From an uncultured Christensenella sp. (GTDB lineage: Bacteria; Bacillota; Clostridia; Christensenellales; Borkfalkiaceae): a stretch of DNA of 64,000 bases. Positions 42,399 to 50,404 of this stretch are shown here, one piece after another. The notes beneath the pieces are model-generated. The model did not search any database, was not told where the DNA came from, and worked only from the letters and a program-made list of their open reading frames with translations. Within the stretch, counting starts at the first letter, position 1, and every line of letters starts with the position of its first letter. The stretch lies in NCBI GenBank assembly GCA_910586245.1, contig CAJUFY010000002.1, forward strand, positions 186,001 through 250,000, in the 5' to 3' direction. Made by a program: the position numbers and the translations under genes.

Positions 42399-43102
42399 TG
42401 AAGAAAAAGCAAACGGAAACGCTTGCCCGCATTCCCCGCCATATCGCAGTGATTATGGACGGAAACGGCCGTTGGGCGAAAAAGCGGCTCTTGCCGCGCA
42501 GCGCGGGACACCGCGCGGGCATGAACCGCATGATCGAACTTGCGGAATGTATTTTTTCGCGCGGGGTGGAATGCTGTACGATGTACGCGCTTTCGACGGA
42601 AAATTTGTCCCGTCCGCAAGAGGAACTCGACGGGCTGTATTCTCTCTTCCGCGAGTATTTCCGTAAAAACGTGGAAACGCTCAAAAAGAAAGAAATCGCT
42701 TTGAAGATCATCGGCGACGCTTCGCTGTTGCCCGAAGATATTCGTCTGCTCACGCAGGCGGGCGAAGAAAAAACCGCGGGCGGAAAAAAGGGTACGCTCG
42801 TGCTTGCCATCGGTTACGGCGGGCGGCAGGAAATTTTAGCCGCAGTGAACGAAGCCGTGAAACGCGGGAAGCAATTGACCGAAGCGGAATTTGCGTCGCT
42901 GCTTGACACGCAGGGATTGCCCGACCCCGATCTGCTCATTCGTACGGGCAAAGAGCAGCGCCTTTCCAACTTCCTGCTCTGGCAGTCCGCTTATACGGAA
43001 TTTTATTTTACCGAAACGCTGTTTCCCGATTTTTCGGAGAAAGAACTGGACAGGGCGCTTTCGGATTACGCCGCGCGGGAGCGCCGCTTCGGAAAAATTT
43101 AG
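42398..43102 (+). CDS. uppS: Undecaprenyl diphosphate synthase
   Basis: A 234-residue cis-prenyltransferase making the C55 lipid carrier for cell-wall synthesis. The catalytic start is PRHIAVIMDGNGRWAKKR with the conserved Asp, then RSAGHRAG, YALSTENL and the C-terminal DLLIRTGKEQRLSNFLLWQSAYTEFYF. It is coupled to frr by TGATG and followed by cdsA nine bases later. Confidence 0.96.
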   Translation: MKKKQTETLARIPRHIAVIMDGNGRWAKKRLLPRSAGHRAGMNRMIELAECIFSRGVECCTMYALSTENLSRPQEELDGLYSLFREYFRKNVETLKKKEIALKIIGDASLLPEDIRLLTQAGEEKTAGGKKGTLVLAIGYGGRQEILAAVNEAVKRGKQLTEAEFASLLDTQGLPDPDLLIRTGKEQRLSNFLLWQSAYTEFYFTETLFPDFSEKELDRALSDYAARERRFGKI

Positions 43103-43111
43103 AGGAAATTT

Positions 43112-44092
43112 ATGGGTAGAAACACAAAATTGCGCATTATTACGGGAACGGTATACTTTCTTGTTTTAATCGCGTTCTTTTGCATGAAGATTCTGATCAG
43201 AATCGACGGGAAAGATTTCGGGAAATTGTTTTTCGACGGGTTGATTCTGTTGTTCGGCATCTTCGGTACGTACGAAATGCTGCATGCGTTCGGCGAGAAA
43301 CTGCATATCACGCAAAAAGTCGTCGTAATGACGTTTGCTTTGCTCACGCTCGTCATTTATATCGTAAGCGACTTTTTGTTTACTGAAATTTACGGCGTAA
43401 AACTGCCCGACGAAGACGGCGTTCTGCACGCCGTGGGCAGAAACTACGCGCCGTACTTCATGCTCGTTGCTTTCGTGGCGGGATTTTCGCTGATCATGGG
43501 AATGCTCGTATTCGCGCACCGCTACGTCACGCTGGAATCGACGGGTTACGCGCTGATGTCGTACCTGTATCCTACCGTGTTTTTGATCGTATTCGTCGTA
43601 TGCAACCATTTGCAGGTGTACTCCGATATCGCAATCGCGTTCGTATTCGGCATCGCGCCGTGCGCAGACGTCATGGCGTTCGTCTTCGGTAAGACGTTCG
43701 GGAAGAAATTGCCTGCGAAGATGGCTCCCAACATCAGCCCCAACAAAACGCTGATCGGCGGCGCGGGCGGTCTGTTGGGCGGCGCGATCGGCGGGTTCTG
43801 CGTATTTTTGGTTTATTACGGCGTTTGCCGTCCCGTCACGCTGGGAACTTTCGATTCGGTGATTTTCGTCTGGTCGGATCTTTGGTTTTTCTGTGCGATC
43901 GGCGTCGTGGCTTCCGCATTCGCGCAGTTCGGCGATCTCGTCGAAAGCGGCATCAAACGCAAACTCGGCATCAAGGACATGGGCAACATTCTGCCCGGAC
44001 ACGGCGGCGTGCTCGACAGAATCGATTCTTCTCTGTACGCAAGCCTGATTATCGCGCTGATTCTGATCGTGCGACTCATGTTGTTCACCTAA
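43112..44092 (+). CDS. cdsA: Phosphatidate cytidylyltransferase
   Basis: A 326-residue polytopic enzyme making CDP-diacylglycerol. It has eight or so membrane helices and ends with the CdsA signature: GDLVESGIKRKLGIKDMG, then LPGHGGVLDRIDS. It is longer than the usual 270 because of an extra N-terminal pair of helices and loop. AGAGGAAA precedes the ATG. Confidence 0.94.
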   Translation: MGRNTKLRIITGTVYFLVLIAFFCMKILIRIDGKDFGKLFFDGLILLFGIFGTYEMLHAFGEKLHITQKVVVMTFALLTLVIYIVSDFLFTEIYGVKLPDEDGVLHAVGRNYAPYFMLVAFVAGFSLIMGMLVFAHRYVTLESTGYALMSYLYPTVFLIVFVVCNHLQVYSDIAIAFVFGIAPCADVMAFVFGKTFGKKLPAKMAPNISPNKTLIGGAGGLLGGAIGGFCVFLVYYGVCRPVTLGTFDSVIFVWSDLWFFCAIGVVASAFAQFGDLVESGIKRKLGIKDMGNILPGHGGVLDRIDSSLYASLIIALILIVRLMLFT

Positions 44093-44114
44093 CCCGCATA
44101 CACTAAATTAACTG

Positions 44115-44139
44115 CGTCCGCTGCACAGGCGGACGTTTT
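44115..44139 (+). terminator. Intra-operon hairpin before dxr
   Basis: Stem CGTCCGC (44115-44121)/GCGGACG (44129-44135), then TTTTC. It may be a partial terminator or processing site between cdsA and dxr. Confidence 0.45.
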
Positions 44140-44152
44140 CATAGAAGGAAAT

Positions 44153-45241
44153 ATGAAGAAGATCGCACTTGTAGGCTGTACGGGCAGCATCGGAAAGCAA
44201 ACCGCGGAAACCGTACGCCGATATCCCAACGAATTCGCTTTTTCGTCCCTCGTCTGCGGCAACGACGAAAATGCGCTTGCGGCGATGAACGCGGAATTCC
44301 GTCCCGCATATGCGTGCTGCGCGGCAAAGGAAGCGCCCGATCTGCAACGCATTTTTGAGGATTGCGACGTCGCGTTGATCGCGGCGGGCGGTTTTGCGGG
44401 GCTTTCCTATACGCTTGCCGCCGTGCGCGCGGGGAAGCGGATTGCGCTTGCCAATAAGGAATCCCTCGTCTGCGGCGGAGAACTCGTTCTGCGGGAAGCG
44501 GAAAAGTACGGCGCGGAAATCGTGCCGGTAGACAGCGAACATTCCGCAATTTTTCAGGCGCTCTCTTTCCGCAGGGATACGCGTTTTGCGCGGCTCGTAC
44601 TCACGGCGAGCGGCGGGCCTTTTTTGCACTGCACAGAGGAAGAACTCGCTTGCATGACGGCAAAGGACGCGCTCCGTCACCCGACCTGGAATATGGGCGC
44701 GAAAATCACGGTCGACAGCGCGACGCTGCTCAACAAGGGGTACGAGGTGATCGAGGCAAAGTGGCTGTACGGCGCCGGTTACGAACAGATCGAAGCCGTC
44801 GTGCATCCGGAAAGCATCGTGCATTCGCTCGTCTATTTCGAGGACGGCGCGGCAATCGCGCAGCTCGGTTATCCCGACATGCGCGTTCCGATTCAGCTTG
44901 CGCTCACCTATCCCGAGCGGCTGCCCTGTTGCGAACAACTCGATCTTGCACGGATCGGCGCGCTGCATTTCGAACGGTTGCCGCGCGAAAAATTCCCCTG
45001 CTTCGATCTTGCGCTGCGCGCGGGGAAAGAGGGGGGCACCTGCCCCGCTCTGTTGAACGCCGCGGGAGAAACCGCCGTACAGGCGTTTTTGCAGGGGCGT
45101 ATATCCTTTTTGAATATCGCGGAAACTATCGAAGACGCGCTGAATGCAATTCCCCGCAGCGATGCGGATTGTTACGAAGCGATATCTTCGGCAGACGCGA
45201 CGGCGCGGGAGAGGGCGCGTAAATTGATTTATGGTAAATAA
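44153..45241 (+). CDS. dxr: DXP reductoisomerase
   Basis: A 362-residue IspC/Dxr, the committed step of the MEP pathway, converting DXP to MEP with NADPH. The NADPH-binding VGCTGSIGKQTAETV lies at 6-20, with LANKESLVCGG, VPVDSEHSAIFQ and the active-site WNMGAKITVDSATL. The rest of the pathway present here is ispDF at 23169. AGAAGGAA precedes the ATG. Its end overlaps rseP by 11 bases. Confidence 0.96.
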   Translation: MKKIALVGCTGSIGKQTAETVRRYPNEFAFSSLVCGNDENALAAMNAEFRPAYACCAAKEAPDLQRIFEDCDVALIAAGGFAGLSYTLAAVRAGKRIALANKESLVCGGELVLREAEKYGAEIVPVDSEHSAIFQALSFRRDTRFARLVLTASGGPFLHCTEEELACMTAKDALRHPTWNMGAKITVDSATLLNKGYEVIEAKWLYGAGYEQIEAVVHPESIVHSLVYFEDGAAIAQLGYPDMRVPIQLALTYPERLPCCEQLDLARIGALHFERLPREKFPCFDLALRAGKEGGTCPALLNAAGETAVQAFLQGRISFLNIAETIEDALNAIPRSDADCYEAISSADATARERARKLIYGK

Positions 45242-46499
45242 TCTGTTAAGCGTGTGGAGCACGATCGGCTCCGTCGTACTCGCAATTCTGATTCTTCTCG
45301 TTATGATTACGGTGCACGAATTCGGGCACTGGGTCGCGGGGAAAATTCTGAATTTTAAAATCAACGAGTTTTCGATCGGATTCGGCCCCGCACTGTTCAA
45401 GCACAAATATAAAAAATCGGGCGAAGTGTTCGCGCTCCGTTTGATTCCGCTCGGCGGTTATTGCGCGTTCGAAGGGGAGGATTCGATCGAAGAGGAAAAG
45501 CCAGACCTCGCCGAACCCGTGTTCGAGGAAGAAAAGCCGATTGCCGCGGAAACGCCCGCGCAAGCCGTTCCGGAACAGATTGCGGCGCCGCTTCCCGAAG
45601 CAAAGGATAAACGCAAAAAGAAACCGCGCGGAGCACCCGGCAAGTTTACCGAAATGAAGCCGTGGAAACGCATCATCGTGTTGCTTGCAGGCGCGTTCAT
45701 GAATTACGTTTTGGCGCTGTTTCTGATCATCGTTTGTTTTTTCGCATACGGGCAGACGATGACGGCGGTCTATACGATGGACACGGGCGAAGGGCTTGCA
45801 AGCGAATATCTGGAATACAGTTTAAAAGACAAGGACATCTTTTTAAAGGCAAACGGAAAGAATTTATACCTCACGACCGATCTTGCGAAAGCGGTCAACG
45901 GCAAAAAGAAGGGCGATCTGGTGGAATTCACCGTTTCGCGCGTTGTGGACACCGAAACGAACGCCCGCGAAGAGAGGACGGTTTCCGTCATGCTCCGCGC
46001 CGACGTGAACGTGAAAAACAGCGCCGATCTCGACAACGTCTGGGAAGCGCTCGGCGTGGAATATTCGGAAGAGGAAGAAGCATACATGCTCGCGGGCGCA
46101 ACTTACCGTTTTGGTTTCTTTGAAACGCTTGGGCGTTCGTTCATGTATTCTTTTAAGATTGCGGGTTCGATTTTTAAAGTTTTGGGCGAATTGCTCACGG
46201 GCAAACTCGGCATTTCGGCTCTGGGCGGACCTGTGAGCACGATCGCGATGACTTCGCAGGTCGCCTCGCGCAGTTTCCGTAACTTTCTGGAAATCGCGGG
46301 ATTTATCGGCGTTAACCTCGCCGTGTTCAATCTGCTTCCGATTCCCGCGCTCGACGGCAGTAAGATCGTGTTTACCGTGATCGAATGGATCCGCGGGAAG
46401 CCGATCAGCCGAAAGGTCGAGGCGATCATTCACGGCGTAGGGTTTATTTTGCTCTTAGGCTTCGCCGTTTTGGTGGATATTCTGCAATTCGTATTGTAA
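45231..46499 (+). CDS. rseP: RseP/RasP-type site-2 protease
   Basis: A 422-residue intramembrane zinc metalloprotease. The first helix carries HEFGH (His29, Glu30, His33) and the last domain has the zinc-binding NLLPIPALDGSKI. Between them are a low-complexity acidic then Lys-rich linker (about 82-143, not usual in homologues) and a diverged PDZ-like region lacking an evident GxxxGD carboxylate loop. It cleaves anti-sigma or signal-peptide remnants in the membrane. Last gene of the operon; ispG and polC, often next, are absent. Confidence 0.92.
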   Translation: MVNNLLSVWSTIGSVVLAILILLVMITVHEFGHWVAGKILNFKINEFSIGFGPALFKHKYKKSGEVFALRLIPLGGYCAFEGEDSIEEEKPDLAEPVFEEEKPIAAETPAQAVPEQIAAPLPEAKDKRKKKPRGAPGKFTEMKPWKRIIVLLAGAFMNYVLALFLIIVCFFAYGQTMTAVYTMDTGEGLASEYLEYSLKDKDIFLKANGKNLYLTTDLAKAVNGKKKGDLVEFTVSRVVDTETNAREERTVSVMLRADVNVKNSADLDNVWEALGVEYSEEEEAYMLAGATYRFGFFETLGRSFMYSFKIAGSIFKVLGELLTGKLGISALGGPVSTIAMTSQVASRSFRNFLEIAGFIGVNLAVFNLLPIPALDGSKIVFTVIEWIRGKPISRKVEAIIHGVGFILLLGFAVLVDILQFVL

Positions 46500-46530
46500 A
46501 AAGAACGGATCCGAAAAGGATCCGTTCTTT
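46499..46530. terminator. Bidirectional terminator (rseP / thiT)
   Basis: AAGAACGGATCC, loop GAAAA, GGATCCGTTCTTT. Confidence 0.9.
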
Positions 46531-46533
46531 CGT

Positions 46534-47658
46534 TTACGCTTCTTTGGATTTTGTTTGCGTTTCTTCGTGCGGTTGGAACTTGCGCGCCTGTTTGACGAAG
46601 GATTTCGAACTGAACACGAGGACGCCCGCCGCAATCACGATCGCAATATCGGGGAAGACGAACGATGAATTGTAAACCAGACTGTAAAGCCATACGTTGT
46701 CGAGCGTGGAATATTCCGAGAACGCGAAAACGCCCGAAACGAGATGGCAGAACAAACGGAAGACGCTCCCCGTAAGCGCGCCGAGCGCGAATTGAATCTG
46801 CGGTAATTTTTCAAGCGATTTGAGATGCGCGAAGATTCCCGCCAACCCGACGCAGGAAAACGCGATCGGGTAATCCAACAGAAATTGCGCGGGGTGAATG
46901 ATGTGCGGGTCTTGCAACGCTTGCAGAACGCCGTAAATAAAGCCTGCGAACACGCCTTTCTTTACGCCGAACATATAGGCGTAAATCATGAGCGGAAGCA
47001 GGGAGGCGGCGGTAACCGAACCGCCCTGCGGCATTTTTACGATGCGAAGATAGGAGAGCGCGAAGCTCATGGCAATGCAGATTGCCGCATAGGAAATCGT
47101 TTTGGAATCGAAGCCTTTCTTTTCTCTTCTTCCGAAAAAGAACGCGAGACAGAGCAGGACGGCGATCAGCCCGATCGAGATCAGGTAGAGCGCGACGTTT
47201 TCGCCGACGGTGACGGTTGCACGGTTAAAATCTTCCGCATTGCCTGAGGCGTAATAGACCGCCATGCACACGAGTACGGCAAGGAACGCCGCGCCCGTCG
47301 CCCCGCCCGCGAGCGCGTAAACGAGTCGGTTCCGTTTGAGCGCCAGAGCGAGCGCAGAACCCGCGATCGTTGCGATCAGCACGAGGATCGGCGCAAAGAG
47401 CACGGCGACGATGCCGTCTTCCAAAAAGGTGAAAGTGAGGAAGGTTGCGCCCAGCGCGCCTGCATAGCAGATCGCGAAAATCAGACTGCACTTGAAGAAT
47501 TTCGCGCGTTTTTCGTCTTTGAGCGCGAACGCGCAAACGACGAATGCGAGTACCGACGCGAGCGTCAGCCAGATAAAGACCGACCGCACGGCGTTCATCG
47601 GCGTATCGAAGAGGATAGGGTACCACTTCGCCGCCGCAAGAAGGGAAACGGGTAACAT
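46534..47658 (-). CDS. thiT: ThiT-like thiamine transporter with N-terminal membrane extension
   Basis: A 374-residue membrane protein. Residues about 186-350 match ThiT/YuaJ, the thiamine-binding S component or transporter: IVKMPQGGSVTAASLLPLM, then FGVKKGVFAGFIYGVLQ and HPAQFLLDYPIAF. The first 180 residues add five more helices (near 27-47, 57-79, 82-107, 113-136, 153-175) absent from ordinary ThiT (about 190 residues). Start 47658 follows GGAGG. A TPP riboswitch with terminator lies in its leader, so thiamine uptake should be shut off when TPP is plentiful. Confidence 0.88.
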   Translation of the reverse strand: MLPVSLLAAAKWYPILFDTPMNAVRSVFIWLTLASVLAFVVCAFALKDEKRAKFFKCSLIFAICYAGALGATFLTFTFLEDGIVAVLFAPILVLIATIAGSALALALKRNRLVYALAGGATGAAFLAVLVCMAVYYASGNAEDFNRATVTVGENVALYLISIGLIAVLLCLAFFFGRREKKGFDSKTISYAAICIAMSFALSYLRIVKMPQGGSVTAASLLPLMIYAYMFGVKKGVFAGFIYGVLQALQDPHIIHPAQFLLDYPIAFSCVGLAGIFAHLKSLEKLPQIQFALGALTGSVFRLFCHLVSGVFAFSEYSTLDNVWLYSLVYNSSFVFPDIAIVIAAGVLVFSSKSFVKQARKFQPHEETQTKSKEA

Positions 47659-47700
47659 AAAAAACCTCCGTAAAATTTTTGCCTTACCCGCAGCCGAAAT

Positions 47701-47728
47701 AAAAAACGCCCGCACAAAAGCGCAGGCG
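47701..47728 (-). terminator. Riboswitch expression-platform terminator
   Basis: Minus strand: nine-pair stem with CGCCTGCGC and GTGCGGGCG, followed by six T. It lies between the TPP aptamer and thiT. Confidence 0.85.
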
Positions 47729-47747
47729 CAGTTCATCTGTTTGAAAA

Positions 47748-47824
47748 TCCTGTACTTTCGTTCAAGTATTACCTTGTCCGATTCAAGTGGTATCATCTCA
47801 GCCTGTTACAGCACCCACGACGGA
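47748..47824 (-). promoter_or_regulatory. TPP riboswitch (THI element)
   Basis: Minus strand, 5' to 3': GTGGGTGC, the hallmark CUGAGA (47801-47796), AUACC, then ACUUGAAUCGGACAAGGUAAU and ACGAAAGU, closing near ACAGGA. This order and the CUGAGA box match the TPP aptamer. A terminator follows, consistent with transcriptional control of thiT. Confidence 0.92.
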
Positions 47825-47842
47825 TAATGCAATTGTAATATA

Positions 47843-47871
47843 ATTATATGCTCGATTGTTGTGAAAGTCAA
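47843..47871 (-). promoter_or_regulatory. Promoter of thiT
   Basis: Minus strand: TTGACT (47871-47866), 17 bases, TATAAT (47848-47843), just upstream of the TPP aptamer. Confidence 0.88.
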
Positions 47872-47900
47872 TTGTTTTTTTCGGGAATTTGTAGTATAAT
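47872..47900 (+). promoter_or_regulatory. Promoter of yfbR-like gene
   Basis: TTGTTT at 47872-47877, 17 bases, TATAAT at 47895-47900. Its -35 box directly abuts the -35 box of the divergent thiT promoter. Confidence 0.82.
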
Positions 47901-47917
47901 TCCGTCAAGAGGTAGTT

Positions 47918-48499
47918 ATGGAAAAGTTTTACGCTTATATCGACAGAATGAAGTTTATCAAACGCTGGCAATTGATGCGTTCCACGCGGGACGAGAACAT
48001 TATGGAACATTCGCATTCGGTGGCGGTATTGACGCATGCGCTCTCGCTCATCGAAAACGAGGTGTTCGGCGGCAGCGTCAACGTGGAAAAAGCGGTGTTT
48101 TACGCCCTCTATCACGAAGTGAGCGAGGTGATGACGGGGGATCTTCCCACGCCCGTGAAGTATTTCAATCAGAGCATTCACGGCGAATACGAAAAGCTGG
48201 AAACGCTTGCGGTGGAAAAGATTGCGGATACCCTTCCGCAAGCGTTAAAGCAGGCGCTGTATCCCTGTTTGCAAGCGGATAAAAATTCGGCGGAATATCG
48301 GTTCGTCAAGGCGGCGGATAAGCTTTCGGCTTATATCAAATGTCTGGAAGAACTCCGTTCGGGCAACAACGAGTTCGTTCAGGCGGAAAAGGCGATCGGT
48401 GACGCGCTTGCGGAAATGAAGATGCCCGCCGTCGATTACTTCTTTAAGCATTTTATTCCTGCGTTTGCACTCACGCTTGACGAGTTGGAAGGACTTTAA
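47918..48499 (+). CDS. YfbR-like HD-domain 5'-nucleotidase
   Basis: A 193-residue HD-domain phosphohydrolase matching YfbR (5'-deoxynucleotidase, acting on dNMPs). It shows the sequence EHSHSVAVL near 30-38 with the first His ligand, LYHEVSEVMTGDLPTPVKYFN near 64-84, and AADKLSAY with the last Asp near 134. The family HD pair reads HE here (His66-Glu67). AGAGG precedes ATG. It diverges from thiT and converges on mnmG. Confidence 0.88.
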   Translation: MEKFYAYIDRMKFIKRWQLMRSTRDENIMEHSHSVAVLTHALSLIENEVFGGSVNVEKAVFYALYHEVSEVMTGDLPTPVKYFNQSIHGEYEKLETLAVEKIADTLPQALKQALYPCLQADKNSAEYRFVKAADKLSAYIKCLEELRSGNNEFVQAEKAIGDALAEMKMPAVDYFFKHFIPAFALTLDELEGL

Positions 48500-48503
48500 A
48501 CGG

Positions 48504-48556
48504 AACAGCCGTGCGCGGGGGGACATATGTCCCCCCGCGCACGGCTGTTATTTTAT
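48504..48556. terminator. 46-bp perfect palindrome terminator
   Basis: 48504-48549 is a perfect palindrome (23-base arms, centre CATATG) with GGGGGG/CCCCCC in the arms, between convergent yfbR-like and mnmG genes. The plus strand continues TATTTTA. Confidence 0.9.
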
Positions 48557-50404
48557 GCTCAGATAAATCATTAAAACGGCGATATCCGCGGGATTGACCC
48601 CCGAAATGCGTTCGGCTTGCCCCAAATTCAAAGGACGGATCCGCGCAAGCTTTTCGCGCGCTTCCAGCCGGAGCCCTTCGATTTTCGTATAATCCAGATC
48701 GTGCGGCAACGGTTTTTCTTCCATTTTCTTCGCCCGCGCAATCTGTTCTTCGCCCTGTTTCAGATATCCCGCGTAACGGATTTCCGTTTCGCAGCTCAGT
48801 TTGACGTCGGCGGGAATTTCTTTCAGAATGCCGAACGTTTCGCAGACGGCGGAAAGGGAAATCCCTCTTCGGAGCAAATCGGCGTACGTCACGCCCGCCG
48901 CGAGCGGCGCGCCGCCGCACGATTGCACCAGCGCGTTTGCCGTTTTCTGTTCGGCGCGGGAATGCAGCCGTTTTAAAACTTCCTCCCGCAGGTTCACGCG
49001 GGAAAGGAATTTTTCGTAACGCTCTTGCGTTACCAGTCCGCAGTCGTATCCGATCTGCGTCAGGCGCAAATCCGCGTTGTCCTGCCGGAGCGCAAGACGG
49101 AATTCCGCGCGCGATGTCATCATGCGGTACGGTTCGTCCGTGCCTTTGGTCACGAGATCGTCGATGAGCACGCCGATATACGCCTGATCCCGTCGCAGTA
49201 TGAGCGGAGGCATTCCGCGCAGTTTCAGCGAAGCGTTCAAACCTGCGATCAGTCCCTGCGCCGCGGCTTCTTCGTAGCCGCTCGTGCCGTTGATCTGTCC
49301 CGCCGTGTACAAGCCCGAAACTTTTTTGGATTCGAGCGTCGGGAGCACGTCTAACGTGTCGACGCAGTCGTATTCGATCGCGTAAGCGTAGCGCACGATT
49401 TCGCAATCTTCCAACCCTTCCACCGTGCGGTACATCTGTTTTTGCAGATCGTGAGGGAGCGAGGTGGAAAGCCCCTGTACGTAAATTTCCGTCGTGTCGG
49501 CGCCTTCGGGTTCCAAAAAGAGTTGGTGCCGTTCCTTGTCGCGGAAGCGCACGACCTTCGTTTCGATCGAGGGGCAGTAACGCGGCCCCGCGGAAGAAAT
49601 CTGTCCGTTATACATCGGCGCGCGGTCGAGGTTTTCAAGAATGACTTCGTGCGTCTTTTCGTTGGTGTAGGCAAGATAGCAGGGTGTTTGAACGTCGGGT
49701 ACGCGGTGGTTTAAAAAAGAAAAGGGGTAGACCTGTTCGCCCGGCTGTTCGGGTAATTTTTCAAAATGAACGGTGCGCCCGTCCAAACGCGCGGGCGTGC
49801 CCGTTTTGAACCGCCTGACGCTGTAACCGAGTTCGGTTAAATTGCGGGTGAGCAGCGTTGCGTTCGAAAACCCGTTGGGCCCGCTGTCTTTTACGGCTTC
49901 GCCCGTGATCGTCTGCGCGTTGAGGTACACGCCCGTTGCGATAATCGCCGCACGGCATAAAAAAATGCCGCCGTACGCCGTTTTCACGCCCGTGACGCAG
50001 CCGTTTTCGGTGAGGATTTCCGCTACTTCGCCCTGTACGATGCGTAAATTCGGCGTGCGTTCGAGCACCTTTTTCATTTCGCGGTGGTAAGCGTTTTTAT
50101 CCGTTTGCGCGCGGAGCGACTGTACCGCTGCACCTTTTCCCTCGTTGAGCATGCGGTATTGCAGGGCGCATTTATCGGCGTTCACCGCCATTTCACCGCC
50201 CAGCGCGTCGATTTCGCGCACCAAATGCCCCTTCGCCGTTCCGCCGACGGAGGGGTTGCAAGGCATAAAGCCGATGCTGTCCGCATTCAAAGTTAAAAGC
50301 ATCGTTGACCGTCCCGTGCGGGCGAGCGCAAGCGCGGCTTCACAGCCTGCGTGCCCCGCGCCGATGACGACGGCGTCGCATTCGCATTCGATAAAAGTAT
50401 GCAT
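48548..50404 (-). CDS. mnmG: MnmG (GidA), tRNA wobble uridine modification
   Basis: A 618-residue FAD enzyme that with MnmE adds the carboxymethylaminomethyl group to U34 of tRNAs. The FAD-binding GAGHAGCEAA lies at 15-24, and CNPSVGGTAKGHLVREIDALGG and KTGTPARLD follow. No mnmE is beside it. The start overlaps the dnaA stop (TAATG), with no Shine-Dalgarno sequence of its own, so translation probably depends on dnaA. Confidence 0.96.
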   Translation of the reverse strand: MHTFIECECDAVVIGAGHAGCEAALALARTGRSTMLLTLNADSIGFMPCNPSVGGTAKGHLVREIDALGGEMAVNADKCALQYRMLNEGKGAAVQSLRAQTDKNAYHREMKKVLERTPNLRIVQGEVAEILTENGCVTGVKTAYGGIFLCRAAIIATGVYLNAQTITGEAVKDSGPNGFSNATLLTRNLTELGYSVRRFKTGTPARLDGRTVHFEKLPEQPGEQVYPFSFLNHRVPDVQTPCYLAYTNEKTHEVILENLDRAPMYNGQISSAGPRYCPSIETKVVRFRDKERHQLFLEPEGADTTEIYVQGLSTSLPHDLQKQMYRTVEGLEDCEIVRYAYAIEYDCVDTLDVLPTLESKKVSGLYTAGQINGTSGYEEAAAQGLIAGLNASLKLRGMPPLILRRDQAYIGVLIDDLVTKGTDEPYRMMTSRAEFRLALRQDNADLRLTQIGYDCGLVTQERYEKFLSRVNLREEVLKRLHSRAEQKTANALVQSCGGAPLAAGVTYADLLRRGISLSAVCETFGILKEIPADVKLSCETEIRYAGYLKQGEEQIARAKKMEEKPLPHDLDYTKIEGLRLEAREKLARIRPLNLGQAERISGVNPADIAVLMIYLSIK

